From positions 22,969,800 to 23,033,799 of the forward strand of contig NC_049983.1 of assembly GCF_000003815.2 (NCBI RefSeq): 64,000 bases of DNA, given 5' to 3'. This DNA comes from Branchiostoma floridae (taxonomy: Eukaryota; Chordata; Leptocardii; Amphioxiformes; Branchiostomatidae). The notes beneath the pieces were generated by a model that searched no databases, was not told the DNA's origin, and worked only from the letters and a program-made list of their open reading frames with translations. Positions 34,313-47,326 of this stretch are shown piece after piece (position 1 is the first letter of the stretch; each line of letters starts with the position of its first letter). A program made the translations under genes and the position numbers.

Positions 34313-35530
34313 AGGCCCCCTCTCACTTGACGTGCGGCACGCTTGCGGCATTGCTGCGTTCGTTCACTGCGGCACTGTTGTGTTAATTTCGCCGATTTTG
34401 TCTTGCACTCACACTGACGTGCGGCACTGTTGCGTTTCTAGACTAACTGAACATGTTATTGACAATTGCAGCGTTGTCAATTTATGAAAAATCACCGTAA
34501 CATGATGAGAATGCCCCAAAATGAGATTTATAATGAAAAGATTTCCCTTATGATAATGAATTATATGGTACATATGCTATAAATAACCTTGAAAGACTTT
34601 TACAGTAAAGGAAATGACCCAAATGAACGGACACGAACTATATACCAGATTTCACTGGATGTGTACGTTTTGCACCATGTCACGTTATGTGTAATTATGT
34701 ATGTTTATATGTTTATTCACAAATTTTGCAAATTACTATAATGAAAATGTTTGATATTTCATACTTTTTTTGTATGACGCTGAGTATTTTCATTGTCGGC
34801 GGATGGCTTGCCAGCCTATTGATGTCTAAGTCTATCATATTTGTAAAAAGTGAGAAAAATATGGCCCATGGGTCTGAATGACTGCAATTTTGTATTTTAT
34901 CGGTAGCAGGCTACCAGCAATGATTAGCTTGTAACGCAAACTCGTTATCATCCAACATAAATAATTTCTTTTTGAACGTTGTACGATAACCTTTATCTCT
35001 ACATCCGTAGGTTAATCGATAAACCAGTTACTTATTTTTTGTTTTCAAGTATAAAATACTGACCTACTTCCAATTAAATAAATCAAAAGATGTATTTTTA
35101 AGTTAACTCTGAATACGGATACAAGGTAAGTTTTGTGGAATTCGCAGTGTTTTTACTGGATCGAAAACCACTGTAAATTTATTAGAAATGCATCTAAAAT
35201 AGTTTTTCGGTGATAAAAGGATGTTTACTTTTGATTCTTGGTGTAAAATAGGCAAAATATATCCTTGATACTGTTTGGGGCATGGTGGCGGCACTGTTGC
35301 GGCACCGTTGCGGCACTGTTGCGGCACTGTTGCGACACTGTTGCGGCATCTTGCCACTTGCGTTATTTTTAAACTTTTTAAAAAACGTCGCGCTTGCTTG
35401 CGGCACTTCTAGGTTTGCTTGCGGCACCTCTAGGTTTGCTTGCGGCACCTCTAGGTTCCGTGGCGGTACATCTGCGTTTTCGAACGCAGCAATGCCGCAA
35501 GCGTGCCGCACGTCAAGTGAGAGGGGGCCT
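34313..35530. mobile_element. 1218-bp TIR element with TAA target duplication
   Basis: It starts AGGCCCCCTCTCACTTGACG and ends in the exact inverse; the inverted ends extend through GTGCGGCACGCTTGCGGCA and on to about 50 bases. TAA flanks both sides (34310-34312, 35531-35533), and copy A keeps the empty site GGGTCTAAGTTGTC. The interior is AT-rich with a cluster of GCGGCACTGTTGC repeats near 35280-35450 and no transposase frame. A non-autonomous PIF/Harbinger-like element is the best guess. Confidence 0.85.
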
Positions 35531-35874
35531 TAAGTTGTCAACATTCTGATCGAATCATTCATTTTTCTACAACTATCTCTGCATACCTTCACTTTAGCAC
35601 ACCTAGCAACAAAAGGCTAAACCACATCGTCGTCGCTAGTTGATAGTTAGAGAGGGAGCTTCAGGTGATCACAAACGAAGTCATTAGTGGAAAGCCGAGA
35701 TTGCTTATCACACTTGAAGCTATTGACACAGTTCCGCGGTCCTTATCCATGAAGCCCGTGCACATGCGCACACCGCCCGTACAGCAGCGTCCTCGTCAGT
35801 CCAGAGGAGACCACAGCGACATCAGTTCGAACTCTCCGGAACGACTGTGCAAAGGTGTTGGGAAAACAGCCACG

Positions 35875-38800
35875 ATGATTCTCTCCCTCTCGCTGTTACT
35901 GGTTTCCATTGCAGGTGGGTTATACAGAATTCCTGTACTATATCACGTCATGCCGCATTTTTTTCTTCAGCCGCGTGTACTCAGGCGTAACACTTGGTCA
36001 GGCGTAAATCTTGAAAAAAAAAAGATGGACGTGTTTTGTTTCCTTCTTTTGCGCGTTTTGTGTGACTTACGACGGTGGTGCATTTATACTCTCTGGTCGC
36101 CCGCTTTACACTGAGAAGGAACTTATCACATAAAGAACGAAAACACGCTGCAAAAACGCACGGCTTTAGTAGAAGAACACGCCTTTTTCTAACCGAGACT
36201 TGTTTAAGAGCATTTGCATAACACCTGTTATCGGATCATTGGAGACGATCGCGGTGCATTTAAGTGCTTATTTCACCCAAATTCAATATTTCATGATTAC
36301 ATTAAAACCATTTATCGGGCAAGTGCGTCTGTAGAAAAAGATGCGCTCTTCTGGAGTTATCAAACAGCGAATCCTATAAATCATACGTCTAGTCCAGTAA
36401 ATCATGCCACTTTCCCTCTGGCGTAATAGCCAGCAAAACAACCGTCTCTGGGCCCTGCTGGCACCGCAACTTGCGAAAAAAAACTTTTTTTTGAGAAGTA
36501 GAACAACAAACATTAGGACAGCTTGCGAAACCTTCTACCAAAAGGATATTATGCACTGTCTACTTCTCATAAGATTGTTTTTTTTCTCCACTGGACAAGG
36601 TCCCAGCTGCCTTGTTTACTGTGACATCTAGGGCGGAATTAAGTTGATTTGCGGCCATTTTCATTGAATAATGATACCTGTGATGGAACTGGTGCTTTTG
36701 TGCGTGTGTCATTGGTGACACAAACATGGGCTTTTGAATTCTCAACCAAATCGAGTTTTGAATCTGTGGTTAGAAACATCGTGCGTCATCTTGCCATTGG
36801 GGATGCCATTGCATCATGGGTGAAGACCTGGGTCAAATCGCTGGTAAAGTCAGTCATTGTATCACCATGATTGTATGTACATTGCATATTGCCCAGAATT
36901 TCTGTCACCTGCACATGACTAGTGAACTCTGCGAAAGAGCTTATTTGTCAAAGTTGTTGAAAACAGAACACAGAAAAAACACAACCAGATAACAGTGCCC
37001 CCGTAACAGAGCCTGCTTCGAAGGCTGATATTTCCCACCTGTTGGATCCAACATTACGCACAGGTGCCAGTTGCATTCATTAACTTGATACATGACTATG
37101 AATGCCTGGATCCGTGAATAGTTTCATCAGATTGGTATGTCAATGGTTAAAGAATCTCTTCTTACACTATTACAACTTAAGTTTCACTGACGTTTTGGTG
37201 ACCGTCTGTCACCTTCCTCAGGGCAAATCTGACTGTTTCACATTGTACCACAGCAACATAAAGTTGTAGTGTAAATAGAGCTTCTTTATTCTGTAAACAC
37301 CCGGGTATATAATGAATTTAATCAGACCTCAGGTCTGTTTCTGTGGTCAGTTTACCAAGAAGATCAGTTTGTTTGCGTCTAAGCTCCCGAAACAAGAGGT
37401 TGGTACAGCCCTGAGGGGTAAGATGTCAGCCGGCTGCTTCAGTCAGGACACACAAGATGAACAAAGGGGTGAAGGGCATGAAGATATCTCGATAAAATCG
37501 TACGACGCTGGAAAAAAATTAAAGGAAAGACAGTTAAAGAAAATAAAACACGACGCTTGGCGATAGATTGTTTTACTTGCAATAGACATATCCCATAGCC
37601 AACCCACCTACCCACGAAAAAGCAAACATTTGAAATACATGCAGTCACGTGCTGAACTGAACACGTGTACTCTCATTGATCGGACTGATAATTGTCCTGC
37701 GATTGACCCAGTTACTGGTAATCTCCTTTGACTGCATGACGAACCCACGACGTTTGCTAAGGAGCTTCGTTAATGAAAGCTCCTTGATTCAACCACCTTA
37801 TGGCGCCATACACCAGTTTTGTGACGCAAAGTACAAACAACGCATGCGTACAATATATGCACACATCGGGATTTGCCAGGGATTTCAGCATAGAACATTT
37901 TGAATTCTGAGTCTTTGTATTCAGTATGAAGGTGATCATTATTATATCATCACTCCACCCGTCAGTCTGGTGTCGAACGGTCCAGTGGCGCTGAATGAAA
38001 GCAGCGCACAGAAGATGGAGTGGTCCCTGGGGTTTGATTCCTCGCATTCCTGGCAAGAGTTTAAGACGCTGCTTAAGACGACTTTCCCCACGCCACCCAT
38101 CTAGGTGTAAAATGAGCACCTGACTTCGGTTGGGGCAAAAAAAGCGAAGAAAGAAGAGGGATGGGCTCCGCCTTCCAATACCGTGTCCTAAACAACCATT
38201 ATAGCCTGGAGCTCATTCTCTTCAGTTAGCTTAGATGTACTTTTTGTTTACCTGGCCCAGTACGACATAGGCCTGTTACTGTCAGTCTGTCATATTAGCT
38301 GGTCCTTTGAAACCATTCGCGTGAAAATATCTCCGGTGTGCGCAAATGACCTTGACGGTCGGGCAGCAGTCGTAGTGCCGTAGAAAATTTGTAATACGTA
38401 TACATACGTGACTGATGAACTACTACAACGACCTTAAAGCTAAGGGCACAACCCGCCGTACGTGCAAATACGTGCTGTCATTGTGCCAAAACGTGGGCAA
38501 TCTTTTGGGATCCGTAAGTGGTAAGTACCGCCTCCGTACTAACTCGTTGTGGATCCGACGGATCTTGGAGCACGCAGACACGCAGGCAAAACTTTGTGTA
38601 CCATTGGGCTGCGGATTCGCCTCCCGTACGTGTCAGTACGGTCGACGCACCTGTCCTGTACTGCTGTACGGCCTGAACGTTTTCAGAAATACGTAGCCTC
38701 CCAACAAACATGTACGGACGTACGGCGGGTTGTGCCCTCAGCTTTACCTATCCTTTGAAACCCGTCAGGTCTGGAGGCGGCCCAGCCGGAGACCTCCCGG

Positions 38801-41800
38801 GACAACCTGCGGAGTCTGCTGACCGACCACTTCACGACTCCCCGGCACCACGTCACCAACCCGGACGGGCTGGTCGCAGCCGAGAACTTCATCTACGACA
38901 CGTTCAAGAGCTACAACATGCAAGTTGTAAAGCACGACTTCATCCTGGTGAAAAATGGGGTGAGTAAATTCTTGTTTCTGCAACATAATTGATAATATGA
39001 TTGCGATTTTCCGAAATTCTAGTCTGTAGGAATTTCAAACGTGTAATGCAATATACCTGTTCATCTGTGTTGGTAGAAGTCATTCTTGAAATAGTTGAAA
39101 TGTAATTTCCAACACCAAAATTGGACTCACCCAACTTTTCGACTGCACAGCATGAGTCTCTGTCAAGGAATGAACGATGCACTGCAGTCGTGACGTCACG
39201 TTATGCAGATAGAACACGTGACTCAGTGAACAGTGGATCATAGGTTGCAGGAAGTCTATGGCGCCCACCGGCATAACGTGACGTCACGACAGCAGTGAAT
39301 TGTTCATTCCCTCACAAAGATTGATGCTGTGCAGTCGAAATTTGGGTGAGTCCAATTGTCGGGTTGGATACTAGTATTACAGTTCGACTATTTCAAGTAT
39401 TTTTTGTTAGCTTATCTGGAAAGGCAGTTAGCACAGGTGTTTTGCACCTAATTCTGTTCCTATATAGTCAATTTAAATAATGAAATAAAGAGCGTGAATC
39501 CAACTGTAAAAATATCTACGACACATAGTGGCAATACAAACCAAACTGTATTAATTTGTAGATACTGGAAGTCGAAGTCGAGCCCAGTCTGTCTAGATCT
39601 AGCCAACGCCGGGTGCACGTGTTCGAGTATTTTTTACAATGATCTTAATAACCATCCATAGTCAAAAGTATGTCCTCTTTGTGTCTACCCGATGTACCTG
39701 CAATCATTCTTTTGGCGTGAACTTGCAAGTAGGCTTTCTTTGTTTACTTGCGATAATAGCGTCACCGTCTGTACATCACTTGAACTTGTTTGCTGAATTC
39801 CGTCCAATGAGATATTGGCGCCGCTTATCAACGATTTCGTACTGGAGTTTAAATTACACAATAAAGAGAGAGGTATGTTTTGTATGCAAAAACAACCTAC
39901 GTCCCCAAACTTCGTGCATTTATCAAATTAGCTTTCAAATCTAGTATTAAGCACGTCGGAACACTGTTGGGAAGCAAACGCCACACAACAAATGCTATCA
40001 TCATTCAGTCGGCTGTGGATGTTTTGGCAACTAGACATTTCATACCCTAGCGGATTCGGCAGATTCGGCACCTGGTTAAGGCTTGCGCAGTATTAAGGTT
40101 AGGGTTGATTTGATATTACGGTTAGAATTAGAGTCAGGCGTTCCGATAGCCTGAATACCATTCTCCTCAGTGACCGCTGGCTCGATCCTTTCGCTTCCGT
40201 GGTTATCTAACAAGGAAAAGGATTGAGACAGCGGTCATCATGGAGGATGTTACACATGCTAGCGTTTTGATTCCTTGACGTCAAAGCGTGTAGAAACAGT
40301 CATAGGACTAATTGGCTAGTGGCTGCACTGTCCATCGTCCGACATTTGTCAGTCATTCTAACTCCGCCAATCTTGTACTGACAGGACAGGCACCCTGGCG
40401 TGAACGTGGTGGGACTGTGGCCAGGTCGCTACTTCATGACCCCTCAGGACAGACCCTTCATGCTGACCGCCCACTACGAGAGTCCGTACGACATGTCCGG
40501 CGTGGAGGATAACGGGTCCGGGCTGGCCGCCCTGCTGGAGTCGGCCCGCCTCATCACCTCACAGCCCTGCCTGCAGGACTACACCGTCGTCTTCACGGCT
40601 TTCGACTATTCAGCCAACTTCGAAAGAGGCAAGTTAACGTGGGATCTCCCTACCAGTGCTAGTGGGTCTCACAGACAGACAGATATGTAGACACACACAC
40701 ACACACTGCGCTCGCGCATACCTACAAACACATACACATACCCTGACACTGACACACGTATAGACAGACAGACAGACATACAGACGGATAGATAGATAGA
40801 GAGCGAGCTCGGGGAGACGCAGGCAGCAGACAATTCAACACATAGACACAGCTACATGTACATGTACATATATCAAACACGCGTCTACTTTGTGTCTATG
40901 TGTACAAGCTGTAATCTGCCGTTAACGCAAGGTCCTATCCTTTGCTGCAGATCTGCAGACCAGCCCCTGTGAGACGGTGGCCTGCGGATGTCGGCAGTTT
41001 GTGCATGAAGTTCTCGTGCCTTTCATGAGCGACAGCCACATAGGCCCTACAGACATCCAAGGGATCATTGTTATGGACGGGCTCTTAAACTACAACAACA
41101 CTCCGGGAGCTCAAGAAATTCCTAGTGAAGACGTCTTTCGAACGGTGAGTTAAGTCGCGCACACGTCCTGTGCCTTTTTTGTAGTGCGTTGCGAGTACGG
41201 ACGTCGACGAGGATCTTCCCGACATAACATAGTTGAATTCTCCATCTCTGTTGAGCCATGATTGAATAAAGAGGCAGCGTGTGTGGCGTCGATTCGAGTC
41301 ATGCCCCGACGTTGTGCCCTTGAGAAATGCACTTTACACCACCTTCCTCACTTGAAGTCTTCACCCAGGTGTAAAACTTGGTACCTGACTTCGGTTAGGG
41401 AGGTAAAAGGAAAGACTACCTTTACCTTCTGTCTGTACTGTGTATGTGGCACTGTTAATATAGGTTACAAACTTGAGTGCAGTGCCACATTGTCATTGTC
41501 TGTCAGAAACCAAATAGAAAAAAATAAATAAACAAAGAGACCAAAGTCTTCCTTTATTTCCACCCACGTGTCGGTAACCGTCTGTCACCTTCCTCAGGGC
41601 ACTTGTGCCTGGCTCACGTTGAACTGCAGGATAGATGTCGCTGCTTACAGGTGCGGTCCCAAGTATTTTGAAAGTTTTGGACCGCATCCATACACAGGGT
41701 GTCCCAGTTCAAATCCTGGCATGTCACGTCACCAATTTTGTGCCCTTGAAAAAGGCACTTTCAGGAATTTTCTCACTTCATTCAGATGGAAATAAGGACC

Positions 41801-44800
41801 TAGCTTAGGTTAGAACGGTCCTTAGGATAGGACGTTAAATGGAGGTCCCGTGTTTGAGGAGAGCTACATTTCGCGAACGTTAAAGAACCTGCCACACTTG
41901 TCGAAAGGAGTAGGAGTCCTTCTACAGTCTGGTCATCGGGTTGATCTATTGAACAAGTTACAGTCTCCTATAATAGCATGTCAATCCTTCCTGTTGTGCG
42001 ATAATGGACCGATCCTGTCGAACGCCATATCGAACAAATAGAACCCCCTATTCTTAAGCTTTTTCGAACACGTCCGTCAAAAACTGCCCCCGTGGGAAAT
42101 GGCGGAGGTGTTCAAAATAGAACCATGAGCGAACAGGGGGCGGGGTTTTGGGATCGATACATTATCAAGAAATCATTTGCAATGCCGGAAAAACCTTACC
42201 CCATCCGTCCCATTGCCAGGTGCCCGGACTATCGGAAGCTGCCAACCTTGTCCGAGCTGACGGCTACAGGGGAAACTTCGTCACCTCCATCTACCGCGAG
42301 GTAGACTCACCACTGGCAGCTGCCTTCAACAACAAGTTCGACGAGGCAGCGGACCAACGGTTCAAGATTCGTGTAAGTTTGTCTGTTGTATGCCTACCTA
42401 GAATTAGACACTATCTTTGCCATTGAAAGTAAGGTAACATGCAGTGGTTGCTGAATCCAGGTCTTGACTGTATTTTGAGTCTACGCTCTTCAAAAGTTTG
42501 GTACGTGGGTTCCTCAATCGGTGTCCGTAAATTAATGAGGCTGCTACGTGCCAGTTGAGTTACAGGGGCATCCTATATAAAAAAAACGTACTTTTTTACC
42601 TTACCTTTCCCCAGAGCCTGACCCTCCCCTTCTCCAACATAACGGACCAGACGAAGCAGGACCCACTGTGGCCACTTTTCAACGCCCTGATAGACGCTGA
42701 CATTAAAGCCTTGTACGAAGTGATACCAGATGTGAAGGCCATGCTTCTCACTGACACAGGTAATTACATGTCTTCGATCATTTTACAAAACTTTGTTGGA
42801 TCCTTTAAGAACGCTGCTCAAGGCCACGATCCTTTAGAGACAACATCAGAATGCGTCGACTGATTAAAAGCGACAAACGTTATACCCATCCCATAGTCCC
42901 ACCCACCAAGTTTTTACTCTGTATTTTGCTAAGTTACAGATGAAATTTCCTGCCTGCCATTCCACTCTACGTTATTTGTATCTCTATTCTTCTGCACCTG
43001 TAACGTTGTATAAAACCTATATATATGTTTTTATTGCGTAACACACCAGCTTCATATGCATGTATTGGGCGAGGTTGCAACTGGTTATGATATTACACTG
43101 AACAACCTGGCACACCTACGCTTTACACACCTAGCTGCAAGCTAAAGAGTATCCACGGTGACTGCTGTACGTCTTCGTTATCTTGTAGTCCATGTCCATG
43201 GACAATCTGAGGGAGATAACCCTACTGGTCCTTGTAGGCAACTAGGACCAATCTGTAATAGGTAAAGCATCCCAATACTGGGTTGGTAACTTTGCTTTTG
43301 GTGCTTGTCTTTTCTGACTGTTCGACTACCCATGTACTGCATGGAGTTACCCAATGTAATTCGTCCAGAAACACCAGTTATCTTATCCGTCCATGTGCAA
43401 TATTACTAGACTTTATGTAGACTGCGTAAAATTTGGTGCTTGATAACATGACCATTTCTTGTTGTTGAAGCTTGTTCATGTTCGTCTCCAGTTCACCTTC
43501 GAGGCAGAGAGAAGGACTGGCAGAGTCTGACCGCCAGTGACTCCATGACCATCACTGCTGAGAGGCTGGACTTCCTGAAGAAGACCACAGACGCGGTGAC
43601 CAGGATGGTGGAGGATCTCACAGGCCACAAGGAAACGTGCGGCAAAGGTAACTCTTCAGACAAACTGGTAACTAGCCTACCTGTTAAGCAGTCTATCTTG
43701 GCCCTCCTCCACCCAGGTGACTTACGGCACTCGGTAGTAGCTTAACCAGGTTGGAGTTATTGGAGGATCTCACTGGTCAAGGCAACGTGTGGCAAAGGTA
43801 ACTCTTAAGGCAAGGCGGTGTCCAGTCTATCGTGGCTTGTGTGGGCTCTCCCCAGGACTGTAGGAGCGCTCCTCCACCAGGGTGACTTAAGGCACTCGGT
43901 AGCAGCTATACGGGGTTAGAGTTATTAGAGTCAGAAAGAAACATGTAGGAGCTCTCAGAAGATCAAAACGTGTATGAATGTTAGACATCCAGGTTTACAA
44001 TATCAAAGACCAAACGTATGCTTGCATTCACATGCAGCGCTCAGCTCATCTTTACATGAAAGCATTGCGTTTGGCTTGTCTGTGTTTTCGAATATTTGTG
44101 GTCAGTATACCTTATAAAATTCGGGATGGATTGACATTCGTCTTTGGAAGACAATGGTCTAGGTGTGGTACTGCAATAGGACTTGCAGTTTTTGTATCTT
44201 GCATCCTGGGCAGGTTATGGTCTTGATTGTTCGATGGCGGATAGCTTTTGATTTTTATAATATCATATACCTTCCCCAGATCCCCTGACTGAGTTCCCGG
44301 GGCAGGCAGGGTTCCAGATGAGAGGAGAGCTGCAGACGTCCACCCGAAGTCTGCAGAACGTCACGCTAACCGTGCACGATGTAAAACCTCACGGCGTGGT
44401 CACCGTCACACTGTCTGGTGAGACATGGAGGCTGCCCATGACAGGTAGGGTAAAGACTTCGGTCGTATGTCCACTTGATCGTTCTCGCCTTCTAGTGCCT
44501 GGTGGCACATACGTCAACAAGGTTCCTTTCCTCTTTAACGTGCTTGAACAACCACCTATAAAACGAGACCGGTTATTATTTCCCTTTCCTTCAGCTCGCT
44601 GATGTAGCCGTTTGACATCAAATTCTCTTGGTTATAGGGTTAGGCAGCGGGGAGAAGCTAAAACAGTACAAAACACTTAACAAAATGGCCTGACCCCTAT
44701 GTCACGTGACCAGAACGGAAGTGTGACGTCGTCACCGGTCAAAGGTCCCCAGTAGTCGGTATCGGCCCCCGTTTCTGTTGAGAGATGTAGTCTGATTTGG

Positions 44801-46602
44801 ATTGCCTCTTTAACTTATGTCAGGAACTAATCCTGTTCCGTATCCTTGATTCTAACTTTCTCCAACCTCACTGTATTTATCTAAGTTTATTAATTATTGT
44901 TTGTCTGTTCTTAATCGTACGTTTTTGTCTCTTCCACAGGGATGTTCGATCCTCTGGACCACATTCTCCACCTAGTCATTCAGGAACCTGTAACTGACCT
45001 GGATGGGATGCAGTTTGGTACCCTGACATGTAAGGTGATAGGGAGGGTGAGTCAGTAATGATGATTTACAAATACAAAATATTTGTGCACAAGTGTTTTA
45101 TTGTGCAATGGTCGAGTGGGTAGTGTGTTCGCCTTGTAAGTCGTAGTCGGTAGGTCGTGAGTTCGATACCAGAGTTGTACCAAAGAACTGAAAATTGTAC
45201 ATGGTGCTTTGTCGGCTTTATTATAATATAGCACTTATGAGGAAAAGCATGGGAGTCAAACACACATTACTACCAGTGGACTATCTCCTCGCTGTAGTGG
45301 CCAAGTTGCACAAATGTCTGGCCCAAGGGCTAAAGAAATGGAGATGGATGCCACCCCTAAGCTTTTGTTGTTGCAGATACACGGGCAAGTTTAACTGGGT
45401 GTTAAATGGTAATAGATGACACTGTTAAATAAAATGTCTTTCTGTGTCGCAGTTTCGTCCCCGCGACTCCGGTGTGATGTTCACGGGTAGGATGAGAGGG
45501 CACTGTTCGTCGACGCTTTCCTTTTTTGGAGATGGAGGTTTTGAAAGTGGCGGATTCATGGCCCTCTATAGCGGAAAGGGTAAGTAGTTAGGGCATCGGC
45601 CCGGGCCTAATGTTATACTGTTACTACGTTCTATAAGTAACATGCATTGGTGCTTTAGTTACTATTGACAAGAAGGTAATGCTTCATGTGCGCCAGTCTA
45701 TTTGTCTGTGAAGGCAATGATTAGAGAATGTCTAGATTGATTATCTCGATATTTGGTGTGTGGGTAGGTCCTGGTGACACCTAAAATGGTAGATTCTGGA
45801 ACAGCTTCTCCTCGAGTTTTGTTGTCTGCAGACATGGTTGTACATTACAGAAATGCCTGATAAATTCGTAGAATTATTGGCAAACGTACATGGAATTGGG
45901 GTAGCTCCTGAAGCGTCGCCAAAATCTTCAGATGAAGACCTGTTTTTCGCTTTTTTTTCTTGCTCCTTACACTCGTTACAGCTGCCGGCAGTAGCGGGCC
46001 CAGCCTGGCGTTGCCGGTGGTTCTTAGCCTGCTGGGCGGTATGGCCTTCTCCGCCGCCCTGGCTGCTGTAGCGTGGTTCCTCTACACCAAGTACGTATTA
46101 AGAGTATGTTATGTTTACCTTCGCGTATGGGAAACATACTGTTTTTGATCCGCTTCTTCCTTTGGTGTTGGATTACATTTGTAGCAAGAGGTAGGACAGA
46201 GATGGGGGGACTGGTCACCATTACAGTATATCAATAATGAACAGAGCAGGTTGGAACATACGAAGGTAATCATTGTGTATTTGCTTGCAAATGTTACCTG
46301 AAAGATTATAGTTTTTGGATGAAGATTTACACTGGATTGAATTGTTCCGTCGTAAACGTTAAATCATTCATCCGAATATATCAATATTGGTGAATTCTAA
46401 TTTTCGTACAGCTGACCAGTGGTCAAGAAAGGCCTACTGGAAACGTGATTTACTAAGGTTATATCGTTATTAATAAGTGTTATACCGTAGACTACGAAAC
46501 CTCACATAGTCGCTAAAATTAATGAACATCTCACGTTGTTTTCCCCACAGACGCCTTGCGAAATCGACTACCAACTCACTCCCCATGAAGGAGAACCAGT
46601 GA
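35875..46602 (+). CDS. Copy B: type I membrane M28-like pseudopeptidase, 12 exons
   Basis: Exons: 35875-35914, 38769-38959, 40385-40628, 40951-41144, 42220-42372, 42615-42759, 43492-43647, 44280-44444, 44940-45046, 45453-45579, 45982-46090, 46551-46602; 560 aa, every exon the same length as in copy A. Domain order is also as in A: signal peptide, M28-like region, beta-rich stalk, membrane helix ([18 protein letters not shown]...) and tail ending SLPMKENQ. It keeps HYES, EDNGSG and the Asp in IVMDGLLNYNN that copy A has lost, but the Glu-Glu site is again Ser-Ala, so no protease activity is expected. Intron 3 begins GC (AGAGGCAAGT) where A and C have GT; I accept it as a GC-AG intron because the frame and the acceptor are intact. 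Sequons are conserved. The frame is open upstream of the ATG as in A. Confidence 0.82.
38434..38746. mobile_element. Foldback element before copy B exon 2
   Basis: Left end TAAAGCTAAGGGCACAACCC is repeated inversely at the right (GGGTTGTGCCCTCAGCTTTA), followed inward by CGCCGTACGTGC-type arms. It ends 22 bases before the exon 2 acceptor. Confidence 0.65.
39085..39397. mobile_element. Foldback element in copy B intron 2
   Basis: CTTGAAATAGTTGAA and TTGGACTCACCCAA at the left pair with inverse copies ending CTATTTCAAG; inner arms contain a CATAACGTGACGTCACG repeat and its inverse. It is absent from copy A at the matching position. Confidence 0.65.
41280..41480 (+). mobile_element. SINE family 1 fragment
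   Basis: Carries the body motifs TTGTGCCCTTGAGAAATGCA, then CCTGACTTCGGTTAGGGAGG. A further body fragment with GTTAAATGGAGGTCCCGTG follows at 41700-41990. Both are in copy B intron 4. Confidence 0.45.
43620..43800 (+). repeat. Tandem repeat of exon 7 end plus donor, copy B
   Basis: The exon 7 end (ACGTGCGGCAAAGGTAACTC) recurs 150 bases later as ACGTGTGGCAAAGGTAACTC within intron 7, giving a second donor-like site. Confidence 0.65.
44700..44785 (+). promoter_or_regulatory. Conserved intron 8 block, copy B
   Basis: GTCACGTGAC, GTGTGACGTCGTC and CGGTCAAAGGTCCCC in the same order and spacing as in copy A, followed by GGCCCCCGTTTCTGTTGA. Confidence 0.5.
45101..45410 (+). mobile_element. tRNA-derived SINE, family 2
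   Basis: The head carries an A-box (TGGTCGAGTGG) and, about 50 bases on, a B-box (GAGTTCGATACC), as in tRNA genes, followed by a non-tRNA body ending CACGGGCAAGTTTAACT. Inserted in intron 9; a deleted copy is present in A, so it came before the A/B split. Confidence 0.65.
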
Positions 46603-47320
46603 AAGTGAAGTGAAAGTGATTCGTGGCTGATGATACTAGCTTTATAGTATAGCCTTTAGGTGTTGGTAGGGGTAGTTTTTCTAATGAGGTCATGTTTTTT
46701 TACGTTTTAGGTTTTTTTTTTACGTTTTTTTACGTTTCATGATTGTCAGGTATGGATGAAAATGCAGCCTTGCTAGTCTCGTAGTCCAGGTGGTGGTAAT
46801 TATGTTTAGACATTTAGTCCTTAGTTAACTAGTTAAGTTTTTTTCATGGTCGCATTGGTCTTACTACAAAACGTGACGAAGGTACGAGGGTGAGACAATT
46901 TGATAATTGTTTTATTCAGAATATGATTCATTTATCGCATTCAGATCCTGTATAGAAAAAATTTTCGTAATGATTTGTAATGGAAGCGCAACTATGTTGG
47001 TAGGTAATATAGCAGAGAGTAGTGTTATATTTTGTATGAAGAAATGAAAAACACGCATGCCTAAGTTTTGGTTGGCGTGTGCTGCATACGACGTTTTCCT
47101 CAGGATCACCATGGTAACATCACCATGGTAACTTCATCATGGTAACATCACAATGGCAACATTGATGCAAGTCAAGTAATGTTGGGGACGCGTGACGTTA
47201 AAATTTACGAAAAGATGAGATTTTTCTACTTTTTTTAACTACATATATTTATGTATGACAACACTAGAATTTAGAAGAATAATTCTTGAATAAGAAGTAT
47301 ATGATGTGTTACAAAGAACG

Positions 47321-47326
47321 AATAAA
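47321..47326 (+). terminator. Copy B poly(A) signal
   Basis: AATAAA within a stretch (ACAAAGAACGAATAAATGAT) matched at the same place after copy C, so probably the functional signal. Confidence 0.55.

Larger units (their letters stand above)
32758..35874. other. Intergenic copy A-copy B
   Basis: Starts with the copy A 3' UTR, similar to B until about 33010. From 33437 it repeats the 5' flank of copy A, including the LINE relic, and contains the 1.2-kb TIR element. No further gene was seen. Confidence 0.45.
33437..46920 (+). repeat. Segmental duplication unit 2 (contains copy B)
   Basis: Matches 21466-33010 in order and strand. Differences are mainly private insertions: the TIR element at 34313, a foldback at 38434 and another at 39085 in B, against the TIR element at 22547 and foldbacks at 24069 and 25788 in A. 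Confidence 0.75.

Noticed and set aside
35281-35460. CRISPR-like array (repeated GCGGCACTGTTGC units)
   Set aside because: Units are adjacent and variable without spacers, and lie inside a eukaryotic TIR element.
45101-45185. Possible tRNA gene (A-box and B-box present)
   Set aside because: It lacks a convincing acceptor stem and cloverleaf and continues into a SINE body also found in copy A.
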